In this document: piece by piece, positions 44,688 to 53,870 of the stretch
How the letters are laid out: every line of letters begins with the position of its first letter
Position numbering within the stretch: the stretch's first letter is position 1
DNA from: Niallia endozanthoxylica
GTDB lineage: Bacteria; Bacillota; Bacilli; Bacillales; Cytobacillaceae
Reading direction: 5' to 3'
DNA: 64,000 nt
Assembly (NCBI RefSeq): GCF_008710145.1
Contig: NZ_VYKL01000025.1
Coordinates: 1 to 64,000, forward strand
Position numbers and translations under genes: made by a program
The notes under the pieces: generated by a model
The model's input: the letters and a program-made list of their open reading frames with translations, nothing else
Told to the model about the DNA's origin: nothing
Database searches by the model: none

Positions 44688-45614
44688 ATGAATTATGTAC
44701 AAGAAATGTCTTGTTTTTATAGTTGGATTGAATGGAATCCACTTACACCTTCGTCGATTAATTTATGGCATGCGTTAATGCATATGCATCATAAGGCGGG
44801 AGAGATAGAAATCTTTTCCGTAGCCGAGTCGGTGCTGTGTATCAAAACGAATTTAACAAGCCGTACATTGCGCAAAGCCAGGAAAGAGCTCAAAGAAAAA
44901 GGACGAATCGATTATCTTTCCAAGCAAGGAAAAGCACCCGTTTACCGGATCATTCCATTTCAGAACAAGGATGATTCTCGCGAAAAGAATAAGAACGGAG
45001 ACTTTCCGGGAATTTTTTTACCAAAAAGCCCCGGAAATGATATAACGCTGGCACAAACATCAGAATCCTATTCCGAAGTCCATACCCAGCCTTCTTCTCT
45101 TTCGGTACAAACATCGGAAAGGAATGCTGAAGATGATTCCAACCATCACTCCAGTTCGGAAACAAATGCTGAAGTTCATGCCGAACCTCTTTCTCGTTCG
45201 GAAAATCTTTCCGCTGTTTGTTCCGCATTATTTAAACAACAACCGACAGACAAACAACTACCTGAAAGTTGGAATGATGTAATCGAAACCTGGACATCTG
45301 TTTTTGGATTCGCACTCAAACCGAATCACATGCAAATGCTTTCTACCTATATGAACGTATCACAAATGTCCAAACCTCTTATTTTAGAGGCGATTGAAAG
45401 AGTCAAGCAGGCCGCTAAGCCGGCACTGAATTATTTATGGACCATTCTCTCCAACTGGTCGCATCTAGGACTCCAAACCATTCAAGATTTGGTGAACCAT
45501 GAAAAAAGACGGATGAAAAATAAACAGCCTGCCCGTCAAAGCCAGCTCTACCATACAGGCAGGGATATTTCCCGCAGCTTTCAACTAGATCTGACAGAAG
45601 GAGAGGATTGGTAA
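44688..45614 (+). CDS. DnaD-type replication initiation protein
   Basis: 308-residue protein resembling phage and plasmid replication initiators: an N-terminal winged-helix region (WIEWNPLTPSSINLWHAL, NLTSRTLRKARKELKEKGRIDYLSKQGKAP), a low-complexity Ser/Glu-rich linker about 110-190, and a C-terminal DnaD-like domain (ESWNDVIETWTSVFGFALKPNHMQML ... NYLWTILSNWSHLGLQTIQD). ATG at 44688 behind GAGGG; an ATG at 44664 lacks a good site. Its stop overlaps the start of a DnaB-type helicase (TAATG). It probably loads that helicase at an origin. A decayed copy lies at 40945-41137. Confidence 0.82.
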   Translation: MNYVQEMSCFYSWIEWNPLTPSSINLWHALMHMHHKAGEIEIFSVAESVLCIKTNLTSRTLRKARKELKEKGRIDYLSKQGKAPVYRIIPFQNKDDSREKNKNGDFPGIFLPKSPGNDITLAQTSESYSEVHTQPSSLSVQTSERNAEDDSNHHSSSETNAEVHAEPLSRSENLSAVCSALFKQQPTDKQLPESWNDVIETWTSVFGFALKPNHMQMLSTYMNVSQMSKPLILEAIERVKQAAKPALNYLWTILSNWSHLGLQTIQDLVNHEKRRMKNKQPARQSQLYHTGRDISRSFQLDLTEGEDW

Positions 45615-46867
45615 TGCTTGCAGAAAAAGCATTGTTGGGAACTTTTTTAAAAGAAAATCATCTGCTTCATGACACCATCATTCGTCCTGAACATTTTGCA
45701 GAAGGACGGCATAGGCTGTTAATGCAGCTAATGAAGAACATACATAGCAAATCTAGAGCGGTTGATTCTATTACACTTGCCCTCGAAGGTGATCCTGAGC
45801 GTTACGGCGGACTTTCTTACATCCAGGGACTGCTATCCTACGCCAATCCAGTCAAATTTGAAGGCTATGAGGATATTTTGTTGGAGAAATGGAAAGAACG
45901 GGAGAAGCGTAATATTTTAACTCTTGCCGCACAAGAGGATTGGGAAATCGATCGAGTGGTCTCGTCTTTACAGGCTATGAACCAGGCAAGGGTCGATGAC
46001 TACCATTCCATTAGCGATGAAATAATGAATGTTTTTGATGATCCTTGGCGCGAATCGAAGAAACAATCTGGCTCTCTAACGGGAATCAAACAATTTGATG
46101 CCTTAACAAATGGATTTCAAAACGGGGATCTTACCATCATTGCCGCACGGCCCAGTATGGGGAAAACAGATGTCATGCTTCATCTGGCAAAACAGGCCGG
46201 CTGGCAGCACTATCTTCCGGTTATCTTTTCGTTAGAAATGCCGTCTAGAACCATTACGATGCGATTGATTGCCAGTACAGGAGGCTTCAATCGGGGAAAA
46301 ATGCGCGATCCCTATCAACTGTTATCTGAACCACAAAAAGAGCGTTGGTCCGCGACATTAGGCAAGCTGAATGAAACCTGCATCCAGCAATTCGATGGGT
46401 CCAGCCAAACCGTTCCCATCATGCGGGCCAAGCTGCGTAAAGTGATCCATGAATATCCTGAAAGAAAGCCGATTGTATTTATCGATTATTTAGGGCTTAT
46501 CACTCCGAATGATACTTACGGCGGCAATGCCAATCAGCAGGTATCTGAAATCTCGAAAAACTTGAAGGCGATGGCAAAGGATTTCAATTGCCCGGTTGTC
46601 TGCCTTGCCCAGTTGAATCGTTCGGTCGAACAACGGCAAAATAAGCGGCCGAACATGAGTGATATTCGAGACTCCGGCAGTGTCGAGCAGGATGCCGATG
46701 TGATTCTTCTCCTTTACCGCGAGAAATACTATGACCACTCGCTAAAGGACCCGGCATTAGAGCTAATTATAACGAAAAATCGAAACGGGCCGGTCGGTAC
46801 AGCCTATGCCCTATACAACGAGAATACGGGAGAGATGAAAGATGTCGACAATCAGAGAATTATTTGA
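45614..46867 (+). CDS. DnaB-type replicative helicase (phage/plasmid-like)
   Basis: Hexameric 5'-3' DNA helicase, 417 residues, shorter than the chromosomal enzyme (about 450). N-terminal DnaB domain (EKALLGTFLKENHLLHDTII..., to about 100), linker, then RecA-like motor with Walker A ARPSMGKTD, VIFSLEMPS, the Walker B IVFIDYLGLI and LAQLNRSVEQRQNKRPNMSDIRDSGSVEQDADVILLLYR. GAAGGAGAGG lies upstream and the ATG overlaps the preceding stop. Together with the DnaD-like gene it forms a helicase-loading pair. The isolated location suggests a domesticated mobile-element module. Confidence 0.9.
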   Translation: MLAEKALLGTFLKENHLLHDTIIRPEHFAEGRHRLLMQLMKNIHSKSRAVDSITLALEGDPERYGGLSYIQGLLSYANPVKFEGYEDILLEKWKEREKRNILTLAAQEDWEIDRVVSSLQAMNQARVDDYHSISDEIMNVFDDPWRESKKQSGSLTGIKQFDALTNGFQNGDLTIIAARPSMGKTDVMLHLAKQAGWQHYLPVIFSLEMPSRTITMRLIASTGGFNRGKMRDPYQLLSEPQKERWSATLGKLNETCIQQFDGSSQTVPIMRAKLRKVIHEYPERKPIVFIDYLGLITPNDTYGGNANQQVSEISKNLKAMAKDFNCPVVCLAQLNRSVEQRQNKRPNMSDIRDSGSVEQDADVILLLYREKYYDHSLKDPALELIITKNRNGPVGTAYALYNENTGEMKDVDNQRII

Positions 46868-47267
46868 AGAAGCTGTTCAGAATGACTATTCCTATACCGC
46901 CCATTCCCTTTATTACCTTCTAAGGGAAGGACTCGTTTCACCAAATGATTCCCAGACAATTCTTAACCATGTACAAGTGGACACCCATTTGGTCGGAGAA
47001 TGGACACAGCAAAATTATCTCTGTATCTCGGTTGAAAAAGTCTACGCTCTCAAACTCACTGACGATGAATTTGTATTCGTCTTTGCCAAGAACCCAAAGC
47101 AGGCCGTTGATTTTATCCAGAAAAGTTGGAAAGTCAGCCCGCGAAATTGCTGCGAATATTCGCTTGATTTTTCAATTATGAGAGGAATTGAATTTGTCAG
47201 CTTTCGAGAAATAAAAAAAGATTACTTGACGTTTCCCGCAGTGATTGGGGTTTATAAAAGAGAATGA
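46842..47267 (+). CDS. Unknown 141-residue protein of the replication module
   Basis: I do not recognise a named family. The protein starts MSTIRELFEEAVQNDYSYTAHSLYYLLREG and has an alpha/beta pattern with a Cys pair NCCEYSL. Its first 26 bases overlap the helicase gene, so the three genes form one coupled operon. Similar small proteins occur beside helicases in Bacillus phages, which is the only hint. It ends inside the perfect 16-bp terminator at 47256-47301. Confidence 0.7.
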   Translation: MSTIRELFEEAVQNDYSYTAHSLYYLLREGLVSPNDSQTILNHVQVDTHLVGEWTQQNYLCISVEKVYALKLTDDEFVFVFAKNPKQAVDFIQKSWKVSPRNCCEYSLDFSIMRGIEFVSFREIKKDYLTFPAVIGVYKRE

Positions 47268-47301
47268 AACACGGGACGGTTCTCATGTTTCATTCTCTTT
47301 T
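47256..47301 (+). terminator. Terminator of the replication module, also a GGGACGGTTC repeat copy
   Basis: Perfect 16-bp stem (47256-47271 and 47286-47301) ending TTTT; the 14-nt loop is CGGGACGGTTCTCA. It combines a strong terminator with the core of the dispersed repeat seen at five other sites. Confidence 0.85.
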
Positions 47302-47425
47302 GCAAGAAAAAGTCCCCTGCTCAACGAACATTCATAGAACCAAGCCCTTATGGTTGGAAAGATTGTTTGAAATAGACTAAATTAGAAAAGGAACTATTTC
47401 GAATATACTGAAAGGAATTTTATAC

Positions 47426-47848
47426 ATGATAGTTATTGAAAAATTAAAGGCAGAGGATATTCCAAGTTTATTAGAGCTTTACAAAAGCTTGATTCCATTT
47501 GAAATGTCTTTGGAAAAATCACTTGAAATGTATCAAGACATATCAACGAATGAAAATTATTTTTTAGCGGTTGCTAAAGAGGATGGTGAACTTCTTGGTT
47601 CTGCACTTGGTATATGTTGCAAGTGTTTGGCTGTATCTTTTTTAGTGATTGAAGATGTGATTGTTAAAGAAGGTACAAGAGGAAAAGGAATCGGTAGAAA
47701 GTTAATGGAATCTCTTGATGAATTTGCTTTGAAAAATAACTGTGCCTATGCCATTCTTGTATCATCCGGCCATCTAAAAGAAGCACATAAATTTTATCAA
47801 AATGTCGGTTTTATAGAACATGTAGAAGGTTTTAGAAAAGTATATTAA
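47426..47848 (+). CDS. GNAT-family N-acetyltransferase
   Basis: Acetyl-CoA-dependent transferase of 140 residues with motif A VIEDVIVKEGTRGKGIGRKLMESL (acetyl-CoA pyrophosphate loop RGKGIG near 92-97) and motif B AYAILVSSGHLKEAHKFYQNVGF. ATG behind AAAGGA. Monocistronic; acceptor molecule unknown. Confidence 0.85.
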   Translation: MIVIEKLKAEDIPSLLELYKSLIPFEMSLEKSLEMYQDISTNENYFLAVAKEDGELLGSALGICCKCLAVSFLVIEDVIVKEGTRGKGIGRKLMESLDEFALKNNCAYAILVSSGHLKEAHKFYQNVGFIEHVEGFRKVY

Positions 47849-47875
47849 CTAATTAGTTTTGATCGTAAAGTGCCT

Positions 47876-47912
47876 ATGTGAAACAAGATTTTTCAAGCCG
47901 TCACAGCAAGCA
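47876..47912. repeat. Dispersed repeat of GTGAAACAAGATTTT type (copy 1)
   Basis: TGTGAAACAAGATTTTTCAA followed by GCCGTCACAGC. A near copy is at 59394-59428. It contains GTGAAA...TTTCAC-like inverted arms. Confidence 0.55.
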
Positions 47913-47980
47913 TCATCTAATTTTCTTACATACCTTCGAAAATCAGTCTTTTACTTTTACAAGAAAAAGGAGCGGGATGG

Positions 47981-49165
47981 ATGACAGCCAATTTTTTGCA
48001 ACAAATTAACGAAAAGTTAGACAAGTATTATCAAGACGTCGTCAGTTGGCGAAGATATATGCACCAACATCCAGAATTATCGTTTAAAGAAACGAAAACG
48101 GCTCAATATATCCGCGAGAAATTACTTAGTTTTGGCTTGGAGGTAAAAACCAATATTGGCGGGAACGGTTTAATTGGGATTTTAAAAGGAGCTCATCCTG
48201 GAAAGACGATCGCGTTACGGGCAGACTTTGATGCCTTGCCGATTCAGGATGAAAAAGAGGTTCCCTATCAATCCCAGGTACCGGGAGTCATGCATGCCTG
48301 TGGTCATGATGGCCATACGGCTGCATTGTTAGGGTCGGCGCAGGTCTTAAGCCAGTTTCAACAGCAATTGAAGGGAAATGTGATTTTTATTTTTCAGCCG
48401 GCAGAAGAAACACCGCCAGGCGGAGCGAAGTTTATGGTAGAGGAAGGCGTATTAGAAGGGGTTGACTATGTATTTGGCGCCCATTTGGACTCTCAAACAC
48501 CGCTTGGAAAAATAACAGTCGGCGAAGGCTATCAGATGGCTGCGGTCGATAAATTTGCCATACATATTCAAGGAAAAGGGGGCCATGGAGCCAGGCCGCA
48601 TGATTCGATTGATTCCATCGTTATTGGCAGCGAAATCGTCAGCTCCCTGCAAAAGGTTGTCAGCCGTGGCGTGAATCCATTGAAATCAGCTGTAGTAACG
48701 ATTGGTGTTTTTCAGTCGGGCAGCGCTTTTAACGTGATTGCCGATAAAGCGCTCTTAGAAGGAACCGTTCGAACCTTTGATGATGATACGCGAAAAAGAG
48801 TAGAAAACCAAATTCGCAGCATCGTAGCTGGGATTACAGGGGCATACGGGGCTACTTACACGATGGATTATTTAAATGGATATCCGGCATTGTATAATCA
48901 TCCGCAAGAAACACAAATCGTCAAATCATTACTTGCCGAAGCATTTTCTGAAGAGAATATCGCAGAAATGGTGCCATCAATGGGGGCAGAAGATTTTTCC
49001 TATTTTTTACTCGAAAGGCCAGGCACCTATTTCCGTGTCGGTTCACAAAATGCTAACCCAGAAACAGCCTATCCACACCACCACCCCAAATTCGATATTG
49101 ACGAAAAAGCTCTATTACATCTTGAAAAAGCATTTGTCAAAATTGTGGCACATTACTTGTTTTAG
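47981..49165 (+). CDS. M20D amidohydrolase (N-acyl-L-amino acid amidohydrolase type)
   Basis: Zinc hydrolase of 394 residues, closer to the classic N-acyl-amino-acid/aminoacylase group than the first M20 gene. CGHDGHTAALLG with metal ligands Cys107 and His109, catalytic Glu142-Glu143 in QPAEET, His168 in FGAHLD, and the dimer-domain His in GKGGHGARPHDSID. The C-terminal HHHPKFDIDEKAL provides a further ligand. ATG behind AAAGGAG. Cytoplasmic, monocistronic, followed by a 23-bp perfect stem. Confidence 0.9.
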   Translation: MTANFLQQINEKLDKYYQDVVSWRRYMHQHPELSFKETKTAQYIREKLLSFGLEVKTNIGGNGLIGILKGAHPGKTIALRADFDALPIQDEKEVPYQSQVPGVMHACGHDGHTAALLGSAQVLSQFQQQLKGNVIFIFQPAEETPPGGAKFMVEEGVLEGVDYVFGAHLDSQTPLGKITVGEGYQMAAVDKFAIHIQGKGGHGARPHDSIDSIVIGSEIVSSLQKVVSRGVNPLKSAVVTIGVFQSGSAFNVIADKALLEGTVRTFDDDTRKRVENQIRSIVAGITGAYGATYTMDYLNGYPALYNHPQETQIVKSLLAEAFSEENIAEMVPSMGAEDFSYFLLERPGTYFRVGSQNANPETAYPHHHPKFDIDEKALLHLEKAFVKIVAHYLF

Positions 49166-49212
49166 AAACACTAGGATGGTTCGCCTTTCATGTAGAACAT
49201 AAACTAACCTTT

Positions 49213-49270
49213 TATTCAATAAGAAAAAGGCATCACCTTTGAAAGGGATGCCTTTTTCTTATTGAATAAA
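49213..49270. terminator. Perfect 23-bp bidirectional terminator
   Basis: 49213-49235 and 49248-49270 are exact reverse complements around a 12-nt loop, between the convergent M20 and kimA genes. The stem contains AAAAAGGCATC / GATGCCTTTTT. Confidence 0.92.
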
Positions 49271-49301
49271 CACTATAACCATACAGTAAGAAAATTATCT
49301 T

Positions 49302-51128
49302 TTATTTTTTTAAATGATAAGGTACGGTTGTGATGACCACGTTTCGCCTAAACAACAATAGAGTGCGGATCATGGTACCTGATTGATTATGCAAAATATT
49401 GTGCCAGCCTTTCTTTGGTATAAATTGCGGAATGACCACTGTGACTTGGTAATGGGATTCACTCGCTTTATGTTCAATTGTATCGATAAATTTAGTAAGA
49501 GGATTAATAATACTCCTATACTGAGAGTGCAGCGTAACCAATCTGATATCAGGCTGCCACTTTTTCCACTTTTCTTCAAATCTTTTTTCATCCTCTCGAT
49601 CAAAAGAAACGTAAACCGCTATGATTTGGTCTGGAGCAAGACCTTTTGCATATTTTAAAGAATTCTCCACTACAGTTGTTATACCAGCAACCGGAACAAT
49701 CACCACATTTCCCTTTACAGACCATGTGGACTCTTTTGCCATCACCCTCAGCTGGTCACCTACATCTTCATAGTGCTTTCTAATTCGATGAAAAACAAAA
49801 ACGATGATTGGGACAAAAACGAAAATCGGCCAAACCTGCGGAAACTTGGTTATAAAGAACATCATCGCTACGACCAAACTGATGAAGGCCCCAATCGTAT
49901 TAATAATAAATTTGAGAATCCAGCCTTCAGGTTTTTCGCGAAACCATTTGACCATCATTCCTGATTGTGACAAGGTAAACGGAACAAATACCCCCACTGC
50001 ATACAATGGAATAAGATGCTCTGTTTCTGCCTGAAATACAAGGATTAGCAGAATGGACGCCATTCCAAGTATGATAATGCCATTTGAGTAGCCTAAACGA
50101 TCCCCTCTGCTAAGAAAGATCCTTGGAATAAATTTATCTTTTGCCAGATTGACCGCAAGCAACGGAAATGCAGAATATCCAGTGTTTGCAGCAAGTATTA
50201 AGATCAGTGCTGTTGTTCCTTGAATAAAGAAATACATGAAATTTCGTCCAAACACGGACTCTGCTATTTGTGAAACAACCGTTACTTCGGCACTTGGTGC
50301 AATCCCATAAAAGTAAGCTAACGTGACAATGCCTGAAAAAAGGATTGCCAGCAAAACCCCCATCATCACTAATGTTTTCGCTGCATTTTTAGGTGCTGGA
50401 TCCTTAAAGTTTGGAATGGCATTTGAAATCGCTTCGACTCCTGTTAAAGCGGAACTTCCTGAAGCAAATGCCCGTAACAAAATAAATAAAGTGATTCCCT
50501 GAACAGGTGTACCCATTGAGCTGTGTAACTGAGGAGGAACACTGCCTGTCAAAATGTGATAGATTCCTGCCCCAATTAAAATAAACAAAGCAAAAACAAA
50601 CAGGTACACAGGATACGCTAAGACGGAAGCAGATTCTGTTACCCCTCTTAAATTTAAAATCGTAATAAAAATCACAAATATAATCGAGATTCCCACATTA
50701 TGTCCATGTAAGGCAGGAAAAGCAGATGTGATCGCATCTGTGCCAGCAGATACACTAACAGCAACGGTAAGAATATAATCAACTAACAAGGAGCCACCGG
50801 CAATTAAGCCCGCATTCACCCCTAAATTACTCTTCGAAACAACATAAGCTCCCCCTCCATGCGGATAAGCATAGATGATTTGTCTATAGGACAGGATGAG
50901 AGCTGTTAAAAGAATTAATACCCCTATGGCAATGGGAATCGAATACCAAAAGGCTACAGTCCCAAGTGTAAATAAGACAATCAAAATTTGTTCTGGACCG
51001 TATGCCACGGATGATAACGCATCAGATGAAAGAATCGCTAATCCTTTTGCTTTCGTTAATTTCTGTTCTCCAGCTTCAGTCGATTTTAAAGGACGGCCAA
51101 TTAAAATCCTTTTTACTGCTGCAATCAT
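49302..51128 (-). CDS. kimA: KimA-like high-affinity potassium importer
   Basis: Proton-coupled K+ importer of the KUP/APC superfamily, 608 residues from the ATG at 51128 (AAGGTG, 8 nt upstream; frame opens at 51179), matching B. subtilis KimA (YdaO) in length. It starts AVKRILIGRPLKSTEAGEQKLTK and has the family stretch ILSSDALSSVAYGPEQIL, 12 transmembrane helices to about residue 455, and a cytosolic C-terminal domain (about 460-608). A ydaO-type c-di-AMP riboswitch with terminator lies directly upstream, so synthesis stops when c-di-AMP (high K+) is present. Confidence 0.95.
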   Translation of the reverse strand: MIAAVKRILIGRPLKSTEAGEQKLTKAKGLAILSSDALSSVAYGPEQILIVLFTLGTVAFWYSIPIAIGVLILLTALILSYRQIIYAYPHGGGAYVVSKSNLGVNAGLIAGGSLLVDYILTVAVSVSAGTDAITSAFPALHGHNVGISIIFVIFITILNLRGVTESASVLAYPVYLFVFALFILIGAGIYHILTGSVPPQLHSSMGTPVQGITLFILLRAFASGSSALTGVEAISNAIPNFKDPAPKNAAKTLVMMGVLLAILFSGIVTLAYFYGIAPSAEVTVVSQIAESVFGRNFMYFFIQGTTALILILAANTGYSAFPLLAVNLAKDKFIPRIFLSRGDRLGYSNGIIILGMASILLILVFQAETEHLIPLYAVGVFVPFTLSQSGMMVKWFREKPEGWILKFIINTIGAFISLVVAMMFFITKFPQVWPIFVFVPIIVFVFHRIRKHYEDVGDQLRVMAKESTWSVKGNVVIVPVAGITTVVENSLKYAKGLAPDQIIAVYVSFDREDEKRFEEKWKKWQPDIRLVTLHSQYRSIINPLTKFIDTIEHKASESHYQVTVVIPQFIPKKGWHNILHNQSGTMIRTLLLFRRNVVITTVPYHLKK

Positions 51129-51276
51129 CTTTTGTTCACCTTCTAAATAGATTAATAGGTTTATAGGTTCCTCATTCACATGTACTTTTTAAAAGATTGA
51201 TTTAAATCATCGCTTTGTTTAGTAACATAGTTGACTTTTGACTCATCCACAGGATTCGTTAACACAGTCAAATAAT

Positions 51277-51320
51277 TAAAAAAGTGCCTACAAGTCATAG
51301 CAAATAGACCTGTAGGCACC
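51277..51320 (-). terminator. Expression-platform terminator of the kimA riboswitch
   Basis: Minus-strand GTGCCTACAGGTC / GACTTGTAGGCAC (12 of 13 pairs plus one G.U) followed by seven U residues, between the aptamer and kimA. Confidence 0.92.
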
Positions 51321-51361
51321 CTATTTTTTGAGCGTCACAAGTTCCACCTTCCTTCTCATAT

Positions 51362-51487
51362 AACGCTTACGAGGTTAGCTGTCGGATTCGGGCCATTGAG
51401 TAGCCCTACCTAAAAAAGGATTCACCCCAAGGATTCTTATTCATCCAATCCAAAATGGTTCCCCCGTACCTAATGGTTTCAGCGATT
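51362..51487 (-). promoter_or_regulatory. ydaO/yuaA c-di-AMP riboswitch aptamer
   Basis: The minus strand carries the conserved blocks ACGGGGGAACCA, TTGGGGTGAATCC, CCCGAATCCGACAGCTAACC and TCGTAAGCG, in order, closed by a short P1 stem (ATCGCT...AGCGTT). This is the diagnostic ydaO aptamer. It controls kimA through the downstream terminator (ligand-bound = off). Confidence 0.96.
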
Positions 51488-51560
51488 TAGAAATTTGAAA
51501 CTGTGATTATATTACTCCCGAGTACTGAAAAAGTAAATAATTATTTTGTTACAAATTTTA

Positions 51561-51590
51561 AACGCCGGAACCGTTCTCTCGTTTCATTCC
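51561..51590. repeat. Dispersed GGGACGGTTC-type repeat (copy)
   Basis: AAACGCCGGAACCGTTCTCT followed by CGTTTCATTC; same pattern of GAAAC-type ends and an ACCGTTC/ACGGTTC core as other copies. Confidence 0.6.
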
Positions 51591-51663
51591 CCAAATCATT
51601 CTTGTGTTACAGGATGATTCGAGGAATGCCTAACACTGAACACCAGGAGAAGCTGTTTGAACA

Positions 51664-51714
51664 AAAAAACAGTTGATCGATTGCCTAAAAGCAAACATCA
51701 ACTGTTTTTTTTAA
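51664..51714 (-). terminator. Terminator of the glpQ-like gene
   Basis: AAAAAACAGTTGAT / ATCAACTGTTTTTT, 14-bp stem with U-run on the minus strand. Confidence 0.9.
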
Positions 51715-51721
51715 AATCCAC

Positions 51722-52585
51722 TTATTTCCCTTTCTTCACCTCATGAAGCAGGTCTGGGAAGTTGGTAAACATCCCTGTCACTCCCCAGTCAATCAATTGT
51801 TTCATTCTTTCTTTCTCATTCACTGTGTATGGATGGATTTCCAGACCGTTACCTACAACCTTTTGGATATATTCTTCATTTAAATACGTATGGTTTGGCC
51901 CAATTCCCATGGCATACTCTTTTACTTCAGCAATTTGTTCATCCGTAATGGTCGCATAAGAACGATAGGATAGTAATTGGACCAGTTTAATAGAAGGGTC
52001 CAGTTCATGCATGATTGTTAAACTTTCAGGACTGAAAGATTGGACAAGAAGCTTGTCTTTATTAATCTTGTACTTGTTCACCAAACGCAATAATTCTTTT
52101 TCCATTCCTGGATAAATGGCAGGAGATTTCGTTTCGATATAATAGCTATTATTTTTGCCAAACTTTTGGAACACCTCTTCTAACGTTGGTACCTGTAAAC
52201 CGGCATACTTTTCATTAGCATACTCGGGATAGGTTTCATTAAACCAGCTCCCTGCGTCTAATTCTTTGACTTCAGCCAGCTCCATGTCTTTGACATCCCC
52301 AGTTCCGTCCGTTGTCCGGTCCACTTTCTCATCATGCATCGCGATTAAATGACCATCTTTCGTCATTTGTAAATCCACTTCAATATAATCCCCGTGCATT
52401 TTTTCGCCCATATCATACGACACTAACGTATGTTCCGGAGCATGTCCTGATGCACCGCGATGCGAAACATTTAAGATATCCTTATGCTTTTCCTTTTCCT
52501 TTGCCATTGCCGCACCCCCGCCTGTCGTAATCCCAGCTGCTATAACAAGTGCACCAAGTGCTGGCAACCATTTTTTCCCGATCAT
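51722..52585 (-). CDS. glpQ: Secreted glycerophosphodiester phosphodiesterase
   Basis: Exported Ca2+-dependent enzyme hydrolysing glycerophosphodiesters (and in B. subtilis GlpQ, teichoic acid ends) to glycerol-3-phosphate and alcohol. Signal peptide 1-28 (KKWLPALGALVIAAG...AMA), then the GDPD barrel with catalytic HRGASGHAPEHT (His42), EVDLQMTKDG metal ligands and HDEKVDRTTDG (second catalytic His). It ends ...FPDLLHEVKKGK. 287 residues, normal length. ATG behind GGGAGATGG. Monocistronic. The neighbouring operons for wall-polymer glycosylation fit a cell-envelope theme. Confidence 0.92.
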   Translation of the reverse strand: MIGKKWLPALGALVIAAGITTGGGAAMAKEKEKHKDILNVSHRGASGHAPEHTLVSYDMGEKMHGDYIEVDLQMTKDGHLIAMHDEKVDRTTDGTGDVKDMELAEVKELDAGSWFNETYPEYANEKYAGLQVPTLEEVFQKFGKNNSYYIETKSPAIYPGMEKELLRLVNKYKINKDKLLVQSFSPESLTIMHELDPSIKLVQLLSYRSYATITDEQIAEVKEYAMGIGPNHTYLNEEYIQKVVGNGLEIHPYTVNEKERMKQLIDWGVTGMFTNFPDLLHEVKKGK

Positions 52586-52786
52586 TTCTCCATCTCCCTA
52601 CTTTGTTTAATAGACTCTTCTTAAAATATCAAAGGAATATGAAGTAGTTTTTATAAGAAGGGTAAAAGAAAGTAAAGATTTGATGACAAATGTAAAAAAG
52701 CGTTAGTTTTTACCTAGTATTTCCGAATGATAGAGAAAATACAAGGTTATTGTTGGAATGTAATGATTTGAGGGATACATACGGAA
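52586..52786. other. Promoter region of the glpQ-like gene, no other feature seen
   Basis: AT-rich stretch between the EamA terminator and glpQ. No clear Pho box or operator could be identified by eye. Confidence 0.35.
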
Positions 52787-52830
52787 AAAAAGCCCTGTAG
52801 ATCATATTTTTTCTCCACAGGGCCTTTCGT
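52787..52830 (-). terminator. Terminator of the EamA transporter gene
   Basis: GCCCTGT.GA / TC.ACAGGGC stem with AAAAAA on the plus side (U-run on the minus transcript), about 90 bp after the stop codon. Confidence 0.78.
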
Positions 52831-52917
52831 TTATTAAATTGAGTTACTTTAAATTTCCTTATTAAAGAGATTATTGAAACAAGAGGATCCTTCCCCTTAT
52901 TGTATGATCATCCTTTG

Positions 52918-53754
52918 TTAAATTTTTGTCAGCACAATTCCCACTAGTGCAGAAATCACCCCAATAACTTGATAGCTTTTTAGTCTTTCTTTATAGAGCC
53001 AACAGCTGCTGAGAACGACCACTAAACAGCTTAAACTCACGATTGGGAAGACAATACTTGCCACTCCTGTTTCCAGTGCAAAAAAATAGCTGCTATATCC
53101 GACCACACTAAAACATCCAATAATGGTCCCAAATTTCAGCTCTGTCTGCTGCCATTTTTCCTTCATCATCAAGCTATTTATCATTAAATAAGCCGCACCG
53201 CCGCCATACATACAAAAGAGCGTATTGATGGAATCAATATGTAAATGGGAAGACGTCTTCATAAGTACACCGAGTACGCCAAACGATCCAATCGATAATA
53301 ACACACGATACATCCACGGCTTATAATCCATTTTAACCCCACTGCCTGGTACATATTGAATAACCGCTGCAGAAGCAAGCATAATCATAATGCCCACCCA
53401 CTGAATGAGTGTAATGTGCTCGTGGAAAATAAGTGCCGCACTTAGAATGGGAATCACGGTATTGGTGCTAATCAGCGGCGAAGTTAAACTCGCAGGTCCC
53501 TTTTCAAACGCCTTTGACATTTGAATATTACCGTTCGCATTTAATATCCCGATGATGGCACCTAGTACGATTGTTAATCCATTAAATGAGGCAAAACCTG
53601 CAACAATCCCATAGCCAAGCATTAATATAAACGCGACAAGGTAAAAGAAAAACTGCATATGCACCTTTGAAAGTCCTTTTCCCGAAGTGACCTTGAAAAT
53701 CATATTATTAATTCCAAAACAAAGCATCGTTAACACTGCCGCTATAATCCACAT
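52918..53754 (-). CDS. EamA/DMT-family transporter
   Basis: Inner-membrane carrier of the drug/metabolite superfamily, 278 residues, ten transmembrane helices in two EamA halves (about 1-130 and 145-278). The first half has FEKGPASLTSPLISTNTVIPILSAALIFHEHIT and the second ETGVASIVFPIVSLSCLVVVLSSCWLYKERL, the repeated terminal-helix pattern of the family. ATG behind AGAAGGA. Substrate unknown. Confidence 0.87.
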   Translation of the reverse strand: MWIIAAVLTMLCFGINNMIFKVTSGKGLSKVHMQFFFYLVAFILMLGYGIVAGFASFNGLTIVLGAIIGILNANGNIQMSKAFEKGPASLTSPLISTNTVIPILSAALIFHEHITLIQWVGIMIMLASAAVIQYVPGSGVKMDYKPWMYRVLLSIGSFGVLGVLMKTSSHLHIDSINTLFCMYGGGAAYLMINSLMMKEKWQQTELKFGTIIGCFSVVGYSSYFFALETGVASIVFPIVSLSCLVVVLSSCWLYKERLKSYQVIGVISALVGIVLTKI

Positions 53755-53837
53755 TAAAAGTCCTTCTCTCTTGTTGATAGAATTATTTTAATATAGATTT
53801 TTAGCATTGCAAGTAGTTTTTATAATAAAAAAGAACA

Positions 53838-53866
53838 AGGAGTGCTTGCACCAGGCACTCCTGCTA
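53838..53866 (-). terminator. Terminator of the CsbB-GtrA-YfhO operon
   Basis: AGGAGTGC / GCACTCCT stem with TTGTTCTTTTTTAT following on the minus strand, just after the yfhO stop. Confidence 0.85.
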
Positions 53867-53870
53867 TCTT

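Noticed and set aside
44664..47301. Complete prophage
   Set aside because: Only replication genes are present; no integrase, capsid, tail or lysis genes flank it.
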